Part shown: one piece after another, positions 45,643-55,357 of the stretch
Position numbering within the stretch: the first letter of the stretch is position 1
Layout of the letters: every line of letters starts with the position of its first letter
Origin: Anaerobacillus sp. CMMVII
GTDB lineage: Bacteria; Bacillota; Bacilli; Bacillales; Anaerobacillaceae
Length of the DNA stretch: 64,000 nt
Assembly: GCF_025377685.1 (NCBI RefSeq)
Contig: NZ_JACEHK010000008.1
Span: 62,001-126,000, forward strand
Direction of reading: 5' to 3'
Position numbers and translations under genes: made by a program
The notes under the pieces: model-generated
Databases searched by the model: none
What the model saw: only the letters and a program-made list of their open reading frames with translations
Told to the model about the DNA's origin: nothing

Positions 45643-46701
45643 CTATTTTTTCGAAAGTTTCTCAACGATTTCGTGCAAATCTCCGGGTTTTAAAAATTCA
45701 ATTGGAGAAACATTCTTCTCAAACTGAAACATATCGCCTTCGATGAGAACGACATAGCGGTCATTTACTTTTGCTATGTGGATAGAGTCACCGAAATCGG
45801 CAAGAAGCCCCTTCACTGACATATGATCCAGTTTTAACTTCAGCTCAATTTCCGGAGCATGCTCGATAATTCGGGTTGTTGCCTCAACAACTTGCTCTTC
45901 GGACCATCTTTCTTGAAGTTCTCGCTTTGGGCTCGTTGCCCATACTTCTAAGTCACTTTCCGCTTGAACACGTTCCTCAGAAGGTTCAGTAAAAACATTG
46001 TCAATATCTTCGTAAACTAAATCGACCATTTGCTGCTTTACAATCTCAGGCATTGATTTTTCATACGTGACTCCTTTTAAGAAGTCCTCAAAGTAACGAG
46101 AGTGGGAAGCTTGATGGATTTTTAGCTCACCTGGCTCTAACATTCCTTCCTCAGGCATGTAAGGATATTGAATTGATTTCATATTTTTTGTTGTAATGGC
46201 CATCTCAACGTTATTAATCAGTGTCTTATCATCAGTGATTGATGCAACTTTTGGCTCGAAATCACATTTCATAACGAATACAAAAGGCTCATCAAAGTAC
46301 TTGTTTAGTTTTGCTGTAGCAATGATTAATACGCCGCCCCTAACTGCGGTTGTATCGGTATAGGTTTGGATGAGTTCACGGCATCCTTTTGAAAACTCGT
46401 CAATCTGAGTAGCGTTTCGGATACGGTTGAACAAGTTATAGTTTGGATTAGAGGCTAAATCATAACCAGGCTCAACGATAAACCGTCCAATTTTTGTTGG
46501 CACTTGCTCGGATTTTGGATGGCGCTCAACTTTACGCTTTGTAATTTTCATCAGCTCACCATTTAAGAATGGTTTAAGCGCGCTTTCTGAATACTTGTAA
46601 TCATCTAGTGTTGCCAACTGTTTGTAAGATTTATTTGCTTGTTCACCAGTACCTTCTATATTAATAATTGAAAATGAAAGGTATTGAATATCAAAATCCA
46701 T
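45643..46701 (-). CDS. DUF3900-like protein of unknown function
   Basis: This 352-residue soluble protein resembles, from memory, the Bacillus DUF3900 family (about 350 residues, start MDFDIQYLSFSIINIEG). No catalytic motif is evident. Many acidic residues occur in the C-terminal half. The ATG at 46701 follows AGAGGTGA; the GTG at 46713 would lie too close. It ends just after a short TGAGTTTAGAGTTATG remnant of repeat family C at about 45588. Confidence 0.55.
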   Translation of the reverse strand: MDFDIQYLSFSIINIEGTGEQANKSYKQLATLDDYKYSESALKPFLNGELMKITKRKVERHPKSEQVPTKIGRFIVEPGYDLASNPNYNLFNRIRNATQIDEFSKGCRELIQTYTDTTAVRGGVLIIATAKLNKYFDEPFVFVMKCDFEPKVASITDDKTLINNVEMAITTKNMKSIQYPYMPEEGMLEPGELKIHQASHSRYFEDFLKGVTYEKSMPEIVKQQMVDLVYEDIDNVFTEPSEERVQAESDLEVWATSPKRELQERWSEEQVVEATTRIIEHAPEIELKLKLDHMSVKGLLADFGDSIHIAKVNDRYVVLIEGDMFQFEKNVSPIEFLKPGDLHEIVEKLSKK

Positions 46702-46796
46702 GATTTTTTTCACCTCTTAAAAAATAGAAAAGGACGATTGTCAATAGACAAAGTCCTTTATAACAAGCTTAGAAACTATAAACGTTTTTAGTATAT

Positions 46797-47010
46797 GATG
46801 TCTAGCGCAAGCACCCAGCCCCTCGAGGTCAAATAACCTTCGAGAATAAAAGTGAAAGAGCACACTTTTTTCTCGAAGAACATTTGCTTGTCGCTGCTCC
46901 TGCGGTTACTCGTCGCAAACAAACCATCTGCTCCTGCGGTTACTCGTCGCAAAGCAGAGAAGTAACCCGAGGAAGTTCCTTTGCTACCCAGGGTGCTTGC
47001 ACTCTTCTTA
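46797..47010. repeat. dispersed repeat family A, copy 3, with two GCTCCTGCGG modules
   Basis: It shares CAGCCCCTCGAGGTCAAATA, the hairpin CTTCGAGA...TCTCGAAG and the closing GGGTGCTTGC...TTCTTA with copies 1 and 2. Inserted in it are two copies of TGCTCCTGCGGTTACTCGTC, the core of the 34-bp array at 25902. It ends 1 base from the stop codon of the hydrolase gene. Confidence 0.75.
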
Positions 47011-47011
47011 A

Positions 47012-47803
47012 CTATAAAACTTCTTTTAATTGATATTGTTGGTAGATAAATTGTATCGAAGCGGCATTAAATTTTTCAGGCTGGTCAATGTTACATACAT
47101 GACCTGAATCCTCAATACATTCTAATGCCAACTTGTCGTTTTGACCAACCAACTCTTTTACTGGTGGAAGGAATAAATAATCTTCTTTGCCCATTACAAA
47201 TAATGTAGGGATATTAAAGAAGTCTCGTTGAAGCTTACTTAAAAATGGATTGATCGCTCTTGTGACAGAGAACCATTTAATAAATTCTTTTTGACACATT
47301 TTTTTTGCTTGATCAACAAAGGCATTTCGAGATTCCGTATGGGTCGACCTAGGCATGATAATCCATGCAAATAAGCGATAGAGCCACATGTAAGGAATGA
47401 AGTGCTTCCCTAAATTCCCGACTGTTATAAGGAAATTGGTACGAATATCAAGCTTAATTACTGCGCCACCCAGTATCATTGAGCTAATCCGCTCTGGATG
47501 TTTTTGAGCCATTGTTTGAACAACAATAGTTCCTAGTGATATCCCAACAAAGTGTGTTTCCTTTATGTTTAGATAATCTAACACTTCAATTACATCATCA
47601 GAAATTTGGACAAAAGAATCTCCTTTTTGCCAACGGGACTTCTTTGATTTACCGTGACCTCTTAGATCAATCAGGAGGACATTGAAGTGTTTTCGAAAAT
47701 CTTTTATTTGTTTAAAAAAAGTGTTAGAGTTTCCGCCTGCACCATGAATAAACGTGACCCAAGGCTTTTCTTCGCTGTTAAGGTATTCACGATAATATAG
47801 CAC
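47012..47803 (-). CDS. alpha/beta hydrolase
   Basis: This 263-residue protein has the alpha/beta hydrolase fold: oxyanion region FIHGAGGNSNTFF, strand LLIDLRGHGKS, nucleophile Ser in FVGISLGTIV, acid in VMGKEDYLF and catalytic His in IEDSGHVCNI. The substrate cannot be deduced; ester or peptide hydrolysis is likely. The start is a GTG after GAGGTG. Its 3' end adjoins repeat family A copy 3. Confidence 0.85.
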   Translation of the reverse strand: MLYYREYLNSEEKPWVTFIHGAGGNSNTFFKQIKDFRKHFNVLLIDLRGHGKSKKSRWQKGDSFVQISDDVIEVLDYLNIKETHFVGISLGTIVVQTMAQKHPERISSMILGGAVIKLDIRTNFLITVGNLGKHFIPYMWLYRLFAWIIMPRSTHTESRNAFVDQAKKMCQKEFIKWFSVTRAINPFLSKLQRDFFNIPTLFVMGKEDYLFLPPVKELVGQNDKLALECIEDSGHVCNIDQPEKFNAASIQFIYQQYQLKEVL

Positions 47804-47986
47804 GTAAACAACACCTCGCTTTTCAATAAAATACTCTAGCTATTATAACACGACTTTACTAGAATAGGGGAATTGTACAAACTAGTAATATTTAGATGAT
47901 CAATGATGTAGTAATAGCAAGGTAGAATGGGTGTTAGTAGGGAAGCGATATAGAGGCAGTCAGGTAGGAGGGCTCTATGACCGTTT
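47804..47986. other. intergenic upstream region of the hydrolase gene
   Basis: No gene; it contains the minus-strand leader of the hydrolase and unremarkable AT-rich sequence up to the tandem array. Confidence 0.4.
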
Positions 47987-48798
47987 TTTTAATAAATGTA
48001 AAATATTATCGCGTAGAATGGTTTTGCGGACCGCATTCTCCTAATAAATGTAAAATACAGTCTCGTATAATGATTTTGCGGACCGCACCCTCCTAATAAA
48101 TGTAAAATATAGTCTCGTATAATGATTTTGTGGACCGTATTCTCCTAATAAATGTAAAATATAGTCTTGTATAATGGTTTTGCGGACCGTATCCTCCTAA
48201 TAAATGTAAAATATAGTCTCGTATAATGGTTTTGTGGACCGCACCCTCCTAAAAAATGTAAAATACAGTCTCGTATAATGGTTTTGCGGACCGTGTTTTC
48301 CTAATAAATGTAAAATACAGTCTCGTATAATGGTTTTGCGGACCGTGTTTTCCTAATAAATGTAAAATACAGTCTCGTATAATGGTTTTGCGGACCGTGT
48401 TTTCCTAATAAATGTAAAATATAGTCTCGTATAATGGTTTGCGGACCGTGTTTTCCTAATAAATGTAAAATATAGTCTCGTATAATGGTTTTGTGGACCG
48501 TGTTCTCCTAATAAATGTAAAATACAGTCTCGTATAATGGTTTTGCGGACCGTGTTTTCCTAATAAATGTAAAATACAGTCTCGTATAATGGTTTTGCGG
48601 ACCGTGTTTTCCTAATAAATGTAAAATATAGTCTCGTATAATGGTATTGCGGACCGCGACATCCTAATAAATGTAAAATATAGTCGCATATAATGGTATT
48701 GCGGACCGCAAATCCTAATAAATGTAAAATGCAGTCACGTAGAATAGTTTTACGGACCATGCTCTCCTAAAAAAATGTAAAATTCGGTCGCGTAGACC
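47987..48798. repeat. 52-bp tandem repeat array, about 15 copies
   Basis: Consensus unit: CTAATAAATGTAAAATACAG then TCTCGTATAATGGTTTTGCG then GACCGTGTTTTC, repeating at 48301, 48353, 48405 and so on. One copy (from 48405) is 51 bases through loss of one T. Variation is concentrated in the 6-7 bases after GGACCG (CATTCT, CACCCT, TATTCT, TGTTTT, CGACAT). The first and last copies share CGTAGAAT where the inner copies have CGTATAAT, so the ends are older and the centre is homogenised. Each unit holds a TATAAT. No ORF is plausible. Confidence 0.92.
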
Positions 48799-48997
48799 TA
48801 ATCTACCCGTTCCCTTTGAATTAATGTTAAACCAGATCTCGAAGATGGGTTCTACTTGACCCTGGTAACCAAAATGGTAGTAAGCTAATTGATAATATGG
48901 TACAAGTAAGTAATGATTTACTTTTTTTGAAAGGTATTTTTTTCAAATAAGGCGAAATATAATGAATAAAGTATGTTACATAGAGAGGAAGAGGTTC

Positions 48998-50691
48998 ATG
49001 AATTTTCAGGATTATGAATATGTAAGACCAGATCTTAACAAAATGGAGGTTCAATTTAACGAGTTATTTGAGAAATTTTCCAATGCGAAAACGTTTGAGG
49101 TGCAGGACGAAATAATGGCAGGTATTAATGAGCTGCGAAACGAATTTGAATCAATGTCGCAACTGGTTTACATCAGACACACGATTGATACAAATGACGT
49201 ATTTTACAAAACAGAGCAAGATTACTTTGATGAGGTAGATCCGCTATACCAAGGTTTTGTAAACAAGTACTATGAGGCATTATCGAACTCGACTTTCCGG
49301 GCGCAGTTAGAAGAAAAGTGGGGAAAGCAATTATTTGCGATGGCGGAACTTTCGCAGAAGACATTCTCACCTGAGATCGTTGAAGATTTACAGCTTGAAA
49401 ACAAGCTTTCAAGTGAGTATACAAAATTGATTGCGTCTGCAAAAATCGATTTTGAAGGGGAAGAAAGAAATTTATCGCAATTAGTACCGTTTCAATTGTC
49501 GACTGATCGCGACATGAGAAAAAAAGCGATGGAAGCAAAGTATAATTTCTTTTCTGAAAATGAAGAAAAAATTGATAATATTTATGATCAGTTAGTAAAG
49601 GTCAGAACAAAGATCGCGCGTAAACTGGGTTTTAACAATTTCGTTGAGCTTGGCTATGCAAGAATGAACCGGATTGATTATAACGGTGAAATGGTTGCCA
49701 ACTTTCGTAATCAAGTAAAAGAATTTATCGTACCAGTTGCTAGTCAGCTAAAAGAAAGCAGCGTGCGAGAATTGGCGTTAAAGAATTAAAGTATTATGAT
49801 GATCGTTTTGCTTTTAGTACTGGAAATGCGACGCCAAAAGGTGATCCAGAATGGATTATTGCAAATGGAGAAAAGATGTACCAGGAATTATCTAAAGAAA
49901 CAGACGAGTTTTTTACATTTATGAGAGAAAAACAGCTACTAGACCTTGTTAGCAAAAAAGGCAAAGCTGGTGGTGGATACTGCACGTACATTTCTAAGTT
50001 TTCATCTCCGTTTATTTTTGCGAATTTTAACGGGACAAGTGGAGATATCGATGTATTAACTCATGAAGTGGGGCATGCGTTTCAAGTGTATTTAAGTCGA
50101 GGCTTTGCTGTTCCTGAGTATCACTTCCCGACATATGAAGCTTGTGAAATTCACTCTATGAGTATGGAATTCTTTTGCTGGCCGTGGATGGAGCTATTCT
50201 TTAAAGAAGATACAGATAAATACAAGTTCCATCATTTAAGTGACGCTTTACTATTTATTCCATATGGCGTTAGCGTAGATGAATTCCAGCATTTTATTTA
50301 TGAAAATCCGGATTTAACTCCAGAAGAACGTAAGCGTGGCTGGAGAGAAATTGAGAAAAAGTACTTACCACATCGAAACTACGCTGAAAATGATTATTTA
50401 GAGCGCGGTGGTTTTTGGCACCAACAAGGTCATATCTTTAATAGTCCATTTTATTACATTGACTACACGCTAGCGCAAATATGTGCGTTCCAATTTTGGA
50501 AGCGCGCTAATGAAGATCAAGATGGAGCATGGGCTGATTATGTGACATTATGCAAAAAAGGTGGTAGTCAATCATTTACCGAACTTGTAGCAGTGGCGAA
50601 CTTAATCTCACCATTTAAAGATGGTTGTGTAGAGTCAGTTATAGGTGAGATTGAAGGATGGCTTAATGGGGTTGATGACAGTAAACTATAA
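48998..50691 (+). CDS. pepF: M3 family oligoendopeptidase F, frame broken once
   Basis: The restored enzyme has about 564 residues and is a thermolysin-like oligopeptidase of the M3B family. Its zinc motif is HEVGH in DVLTHEVGHAFQVYLSR, with downstream ligand Glu in YEACEIHSMSMEFF. It degrades peptides of about 7-17 residues in the cytoplasm. The frame breaks at the G at 49758, where a second G would restore KERQRARIGVKELKYYDDR. No other damage is visible. GAGGAAGAGG precedes the ATG at 48998. The next gene overlaps its end by 17 bases. Confidence 0.88.
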
Positions 50692-51078
50692 AGCGATTAT
50701 TCTTTTTGATGGGGTTTGTAACTTTTGTAACAGCAGCGTGCAATTTATCATTAAGAGAGATAAAGATGCTTACTTTCAGTTTGCTTCTCTTCAAAGTGAT
50801 ATTGGACAAAAGTTAGTCAAAGAACACTCAGTGCCAAAAGAGATAAACAGTCTTGTTTTAATTGAAGATGGGCGTTATTTCCTAAAATCGACTGCAGCTT
50901 TAAAAATTTGTAGAAATTTAAATGGATATTGGCGTCTATTTACGGTTTTTTGATCATTCCAACTCCAATTCGTGATGTGGTTTATGAATTTATTGCAAAG
51001 AATCGTTATAAGTGGTTTGGCAAAGGAGATAGTTGCTCGCTCCCGAGCGCTGACATTCGAAAAAGATTTTTAAGTTGA
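50675..51078 (+). CDS. DCC family thiol-disulfide oxidoreductase-like protein, frame broken once
   Basis: The restored protein is about 134 residues. It begins MTVNYKAIILFDGVCNFCNS, containing the D-G-x-C-x-x-C motif that gives the DCC family (DUF393) its name. One T is missing in the run 50946-50951; adding it joins RLFTVF to LIIPTPIRDVVYEFIAKNRY then KWFGK, the family's normal C-terminus. It is thought to be a thioredoxin-like redox protein. It overlaps the pepF end and is probably translated by coupling. Confidence 0.82.
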
Positions 51079-51127
51079 TTTCCAATGTGGGATAACTTAG
51101 GTCTACCTTGTAAATAGTTTTTACTTC

Positions 51128-51299
51128 GAAAGTTCACTTTCTATATCAAGTGAAGTTTGCGCAAAATAATTTATTTTGAAAGTGAACTTCCATTAGGGTT
51201 CTACCCTTTAAATAGGTAAACATCGAAAGTTCACTTTCTCTTATCAAGTTTAGGTAGCGCAGAATAGATTTATATTCTTAATGGTGAAAGTGAACTTTC
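51128..51299. repeat. two copies of a GAAAGTTCACTTTC inverted-repeat element
   Basis: GAAAGTTCACTTTC at 51128-51141 and its reverse complement at 51178-51190 form copy one. The same pair at 51225-51238 and 51286-51299 forms copy two, 97 bases on. CTTTCTATATCAAGT/CTTTCTCTTATCAAGT and GCGCA inside both copies show that they are duplicates. The rest of 51079-51424 holds only a terminator at 51303. Confidence 0.75.
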
Positions 51300-51302
51300 T
51301 TA

Positions 51303-51333
51303 GGTCTAACCAAAAATGGTTAGGCCTTTTTGT
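51303..51333 (+). terminator. Rho-independent terminator
   Basis: GGTCTAACC-AAAAAT-GGTTAGGCC followed by TTTTTG. It may end the pepF-DCC operon. Confidence 0.75.
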
Positions 51334-51424
51334 GGGGCAAATTTATTGGAATGAAGTTTAAATGGATAAAAATAACTTTTTTTGCAAATGATACTCTAGA
51401 ATTTAATAGATAGGAGTGATTTAA

Positions 51425-51760
51425 ATGAAGAGATTATCAGTTAGTTTTTTCATAGGTTTTTTATTATGTATGAGTATAGTGACAACAACCCATGCTCATA
51501 TGGATTGTGAGGGTATTAATGAAGTTGAATTAACTGAAGCTCAAAAACAAGAGCTAGAAACGCTAATGAAAAAAATTTTTTCTGATAAACAAGAAGTAAT
51601 TAACAAGTACGTTGAGTATGGCGTTTTTAATGAAGAAACAGGACAAAAGATGGTCGAGAAATTTGATAAACGTTTCGAAATATTAAAGGAAAACGGCTTT
51701 ATACCAAAGTGGGATAAATATTGTAAGGAAAAAGGAAAGCGTAGTCACAAAGACCATTAG
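51425..51760 (+). CDS. secreted DUF2680 (YckD-like) protein
   Basis: This 111-residue protein has a signal peptide (about residues 1-24, ending THAHM) and a DUF2680 core: LTEAQKQELETLMKKIFSDK then NKYVEYGVFNEETGQKMVEK then ENGFIPKW. The family includes Bacillus YckD; function unknown, extracellular. Two cysteines (CEGI near residue 28 and YCKEK near the end) may form a disulfide. TAGGAG precedes the ATG. Confidence 0.8.
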   Translation: MKRLSVSFFIGFLLCMSIVTTTHAHMDCEGINEVELTEAQKQELETLMKKIFSDKQEVINKYVEYGVFNEETGQKMVEKFDKRFEILKENGFIPKWDKYCKEKGKRSHKDH

Positions 51761-51766
51761 GATACG

Positions 51767-51800
51767 ATAAAAGCTTGGAGTAAACCCAAGCTTTTATTTT
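51767..51800 (+). terminator. Rho-independent terminator
   Basis: TAAAAGCTTGG-AGTAAA-CCCAAGCTTTTA followed by TTTTTTT. Confidence 0.85.
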
Positions 51801-51893
51801 TTTAAACATTTAGCCGAGAAGACTTCTGCATAAAGTCATAGGGCTTGTGAAAAATAGGGATAACTGAAAGAGGAGAAGGAGAGAGATAAATAA

Positions 51894-53105
51894 ATGGCAG
51901 TAACATTGGCAGACGTAAAAGAAGCGCGGGAGAAGATGAAGGGAATCGTTCATGTCACACCACTTGATTATTCGAGTACGTTTAGTGAACTTGCAAATAA
52001 TGAAGTTTTTCTCAAGCTAGAAAACCTTCAGAAGACAGGATCATTTAAAGTAAGAGGTTCTTGTAATAAGTTGTTTTCGTTAAGTGACCACGAGCTCCAT
52101 AGGGGGGTAATTGCTGCTTCTGCAGGTAACCACGCCCAAGGAGTCGCATATTCAGCGAAAATGTTAAAAATACCTTGCTCGATCGTTATGCCTAAAGGTG
52201 CTCCATTAAGTAAGATTGAAGCAACAAAGCGATATGGGGCTGAAGTTATCTTAAAGGGAAGTAGTTTTGATGAGGCATTGCATTTTGCGCTTCAACTGCA
52301 AAAGAAAACGGGAGCTTCATTTGTCCATCCATTTGATGATGAGGCAATCATCGCTGGGCAAGGAACAATAGGATTAGAACTTATTGAACAACTACCAACT
52401 ACTGAGGCAATTATTTGTCCTGTTGGTGGTGGAGGCTTGATTGCAGGGATAGCTTTCGTAGCTAAGCAACTAAATCCAAACATAAAAGTCTATGGTGTTC
52501 AGGCATCAGCATGTCCTAGTATGAAACATTCATTGGTAGCGAAAGAGCCCATTGAAATTGAGGCGGACCCGACAATGGCAGACGGTATTGCAGTAAAAAA
52601 ACCAGGTGTACGAAACTTTGATATCGTTCGTAACTATGTCGATGATATTTATTGTGTTGATGAAATGGAAATTTCTCGTACGATGTTAATGGTCCTTGAA
52701 CGAAACAAGTTGCTTTTAGAAGGTTCAGGAGCGACCGCTTTAGCTGCATTACTTTATAAAAAAATTCCAATCGAAGGTAAAAAGGTTGTAGCGATCTTAA
52801 GTGGTGGGAATGTCGATGTGAATTTTATTTCGAGAATAATTGAACATGGAATGGTGGAAGCTGGTCGCTTTGTCCATTTTTCAACAATCCTAAAAGACAA
52901 ACCAGGACACCTTCAGGAAGTATTGGGACTAATTTCAGAGCTCGGGGGCAATATACTATCTATTTCCTTACAACATGTTGGTGAGAAAATATTCCCGGGT
53001 TATGCTCAACTACTATTATCTATGGAAACTAAAAATCGAAACCATATAGAACAAATACTGACTCAGTTGAGGGAGAGGGGCTATGAGTTAGACGTCTTAT
53101 TGTAA
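51894..53105 (+). CDS. ilvA: threonine ammonia-lyase (threonine dehydratase)
   Basis: This 403-residue PLP enzyme deaminates threonine to 2-oxobutyrate, feeding isoleucine synthesis or catabolism. The PLP lysine is Lys52 in TGSFKVRGS; the glycine-rich phosphate loop is PVGGGGLIAG. A C-terminal ACT-like domain (VHFSTILKDKPGHLQEVLGL) follows. The length and single ACT domain are closer to the TdcB/short IlvA type than to the long E. coli IlvA, so it could be a catabolic form; I keep the general symbol. AGGAGAAGGAGAG precedes the ATG. No operon partner is evident. Confidence 0.88.
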   Translation: MAVTLADVKEAREKMKGIVHVTPLDYSSTFSELANNEVFLKLENLQKTGSFKVRGSCNKLFSLSDHELHRGVIAASAGNHAQGVAYSAKMLKIPCSIVMPKGAPLSKIEATKRYGAEVILKGSSFDEALHFALQLQKKTGASFVHPFDDEAIIAGQGTIGLELIEQLPTTEAIICPVGGGGLIAGIAFVAKQLNPNIKVYGVQASACPSMKHSLVAKEPIEIEADPTMADGIAVKKPGVRNFDIVRNYVDDIYCVDEMEISRTMLMVLERNKLLLEGSGATALAALLYKKIPIEGKKVVAILSGGNVDVNFISRIIEHGMVEAGRFVHFSTILKDKPGHLQEVLGLISELGGNILSISLQHVGEKIFPGYAQLLLSMETKNRNHIEQILTQLRERGYELDVLL

Positions 53106-53198
53106 GCACTTTTCTTTGTTGCATATTACGTTATTAAGAAATTCACTCATATGAATAAATATAAAAATGTTGCGCATACTTCTTTCGAGGTGAACAAT

Positions 53199-53606
53199 AT
53201 GAAAAAATTATTAATGGTAGGAATTCTTTGTTTTATGATGGGAATTCAATTAATCGAAGTTGAAAACGTATCGGCAAATAGTGACGACGATCTGGTTATT
53301 CATATTATTACGACTGAGTTTGAATCGGAAACTGAAGATGGAAAAGAAATTGAGGTATATCGTTGGGATCCAGGTACCATTTTTGTACCTAAAGGAAAAG
53401 ATGTTACGTTAAGTTTTATGGTGTAAAAGGGAAATCACATCCGTTTTATATTGAAGGAACTGATGTAAAAGGAAATGTAAAAAAAGGCGAGGAAACAAGA
53501 GTAAAGGTTAACTTTTCTGAGGAAGGCATATACCGAATTGTCTGTACCGCCCATGAAACCTTGCAACAGAAATGGACCAATGATTGGATATATCGTCGTA
53601 AGATAA
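53199..53606 (+). CDS. secreted cupredoxin-like copper protein, frame broken twice
   Basis: The restored protein has about 135 residues: a signal peptide (MKKLLMVGILCFMMGIQLI...) and a cupredoxin domain. Joining across one missing T (53414-53417) gives DVTLSFYGVKGKSHPFYIEG, where His ends the first ligand strand. Removing one extra A at 53570-53572 gives VCTAHETLQQNGPMIGYIVV, supplying the Cys and His (and Met) copper ligands. It would bind type-1 copper outside the cell and act in electron transfer. GAGGTG decides ATG 53199. Two compensating indels in one short gene suggest sequence error. Confidence 0.75.
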
Positions 53607-53629
53607 GTAAATTAATGGTGAAAAACAGG

Positions 53630-53671
53630 AAAAACCGAGCGAAGATTCCTCATCTTGGCTCGGTTTTTAAT
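53630..53671 (+). terminator. Rho-independent terminator
   Basis: AAAACCGAGCGAAGAT and ATCTTGGCTCGGTTTT pair with few mismatches; T-run follows. Confidence 0.85.
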
Positions 53672-54050
53672 ACTTTATATGGAATTAAAGTATAAGAAAA
53701 GGTAGGCGGTTCCTCGCCAGTTTTTCTAATCTTATGATAATAATAACTTAAAATTTTGCCGCGATAATGTCTCTGTATCCTCTTAATTCCTTAAAAAACA
53801 AAAGCCCTACCTCTCTTTTATCATTACGGCTCCTTGGCCGTGCACTTATAATAAGGCTAGCTAAGCGTTAAAAGATGCCAGACGATTTTACTCGTAAATA
53901 TTAAATATGGTTTATATATGTCATGTAATTAATTTACGTAGGAAAGAAAATCCAATAACTTTAAGTGTGTTCATAAGCAATAGAGTTAACTATAACATAT
54001 TCATATAAATAAAGCAACTAAATCAAGTCTGTTTTATCTCTGACGCCATT
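53672..54050. other. intergenic region without recognised features
   Basis: About 380 bases, no gene that I can support. A small hairpin ACGGC-TCCTTG-GCCGT is present near 53826. I considered a riboswitch on either strand and could not match a known class. Confidence 0.4.
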
Positions 54051-54555
54051 CTATCTCACCAGATTTAGTTCTTTATCTATGTTCACTTTAAAATTGTGCT
54101 TTTTATAAAAGTGAACAAGGCGCTCTTTATGATCCCAGTCGCGTTTCACAATATCACCTGTAATAGATGCAATATTTTGGTCTTTAGCAAGTTCCTTTAA
54201 ATAATTTATGCAAATTGAGCCATAACCCCTATTTTCCTGGACCTTTAATATCACCTATATGAATGGTGTTTTCATCGGCATAGGAGGCCTGAATTGAAAA
54301 GTCCCAGTTTCCACGAAAGGCACTTTCACAATCATTGAGCATTATTTTGCAGTTATCACCGTCGTCTGCAGCATAAATAATCACCCAATTATTTTCCTTT
54401 GTTTGTTCAATTCCGATTACCTGCCACTTCTTAGCAATTTCCTTTAGGTTATCCTGAATCCGAAACATTTGAAACTCAAGATCTTCAATTTCTTCCTTTA
54501 ATTCATCTTCATTTTTGGTTTCTCGCTCATCAAGAAAAGCGGATTTGAAAGACAT
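54051..54555 (-). CDS. GNAT-like acetyltransferase, frame broken once
   Basis: The restored protein is about 168 residues. Residues 10-45 form a coiled-coil-like acidic helix (KNEDELKEEIEDLEFQMFRI). The rest resembles a GNAT domain: TIHIGDIKGPENRGYGSICI, which contains the acetyl-CoA loop R-G-Y-G-S, then INYLKELAKD and LVHFYKKHNFKVN. One extra base in the C-pair at 54236-54237 (plus strand) breaks the frame between GDIKGP and ENRGYGS. The N-terminal coil is unusual for a GNAT protein. GGAAGGAG stands before the ATG at 54555. Confidence 0.72.
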
Positions 54556-54788
54556 TTGGTATTGCTCCTTCCTTATTGTTCTTGATCCACTAAGGGGAGT
54601 GTTTAAAGTATCGTTATGCCAAAAGTAGTGAAAATGTTCTTGTAATTAGCTCTAACTACAAACAACAGTTATCTATTATACTAGAATATATGTAATTTAG
54701 CAAACGTTTTATAAATTACATGAGTGTTGAATTATATTTGAAAAACCGATAAAATAGGTATGAATAATAAGTTTTAGGGGTGTACAAT

Positions 54789-55208
54789 ATGATTAAAGAA
54801 ATTCCGATTTCCTATGTAAGAACAAACCAAGTATTTTTAGTTGCACTAACGGGAAGTTCGATCGTTTTCCAAAGCAGTTGGCTTTTAGTAATAGCATTCC
54901 TTTTTGTAGTTTTTCCTTTAATGTTTGGTCAAAAGGGAAATCTAGCTTTTCAAATAGCCAAACGAATGTTTCCAAAACCTTCGAGTGGAAAAACAGAGGC
55001 AGCAGAACTCCAGAAGTTCAACCAAACAATTGCTGCTGTATTACTTACAATCGCCCTGATTGTCCATTTTTTATTTGATAGCTGGATTGCATGGCTTTTT
55101 GTAGGTATGGTTACAGTTGCTGCAACGATTGCATTACTCGGTTTTTGTGTAGGTTGTTTTTTATATTTCCAATTTAAGAGATTTAAATTTAAAGTAAAGA
55201 AAGTTTGA
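54789..55208 (+). CDS. DUF4395 membrane protein
   Basis: The 139-residue protein has four hydrophobic segments in two pairs and matches DUF4395 through KEIPISYVRTNQVF, RMFPKPSSGKTEAA, FNQTIAAVLLTIALI and ALLGFCVGCFLYFQFKRFKF. The two cysteines in GFCVGC near the C-terminus are conserved in the family and suggest a redox or metal role, possibly linked to thiol chemistry. AGGGGTG lies 8 bases before the ATG at 54789, preferred to GTG 54780. Confidence 0.8.
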   Translation: MIKEIPISYVRTNQVFLVALTGSSIVFQSSWLLVIAFLFVVFPLMFGQKGNLAFQIAKRMFPKPSSGKTEAAELQKFNQTIAAVLLTIALIVHFLFDSWIAWLFVGMVTVAATIALLGFCVGCFLYFQFKRFKFKVKKV

Positions 55209-55357
55209 TCTGATGTTTAGTAATAGCAAGAAGTAAATTAACGGAAAAATACAAACACCTCTTTTCTCAGGCGAATGCTTGTCTTTCTTGAAGTGCTTTA
55301 GAGAGGGATTGAAGCAAAAAAAATTATTTACCCAAATCAAAAGGGGAGAAGTTTTTT

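Noticed and set aside
48560-48760. A 66-codon minus-strand frame in the 52-bp array
   Set aside because: It is a translation of the tandem repeat and depends on the repeat's lack of stops.
47987-48798. CRISPR array
   Set aside because: The whole 52-bp unit is conserved with no unique spacers, and no cas gene is present.
53760-53900. Possible riboswitch (some minus-strand words recall SAM-I or c-di-GMP motifs)
   Set aside because: Key conserved words and stems are missing on both strands, and the downstream genes do not fit.
54051-54555. Two separate small genes
   Set aside because: The two frames join into one GNAT-like protein if one C is removed at 54236-54237; the second has no RBS.
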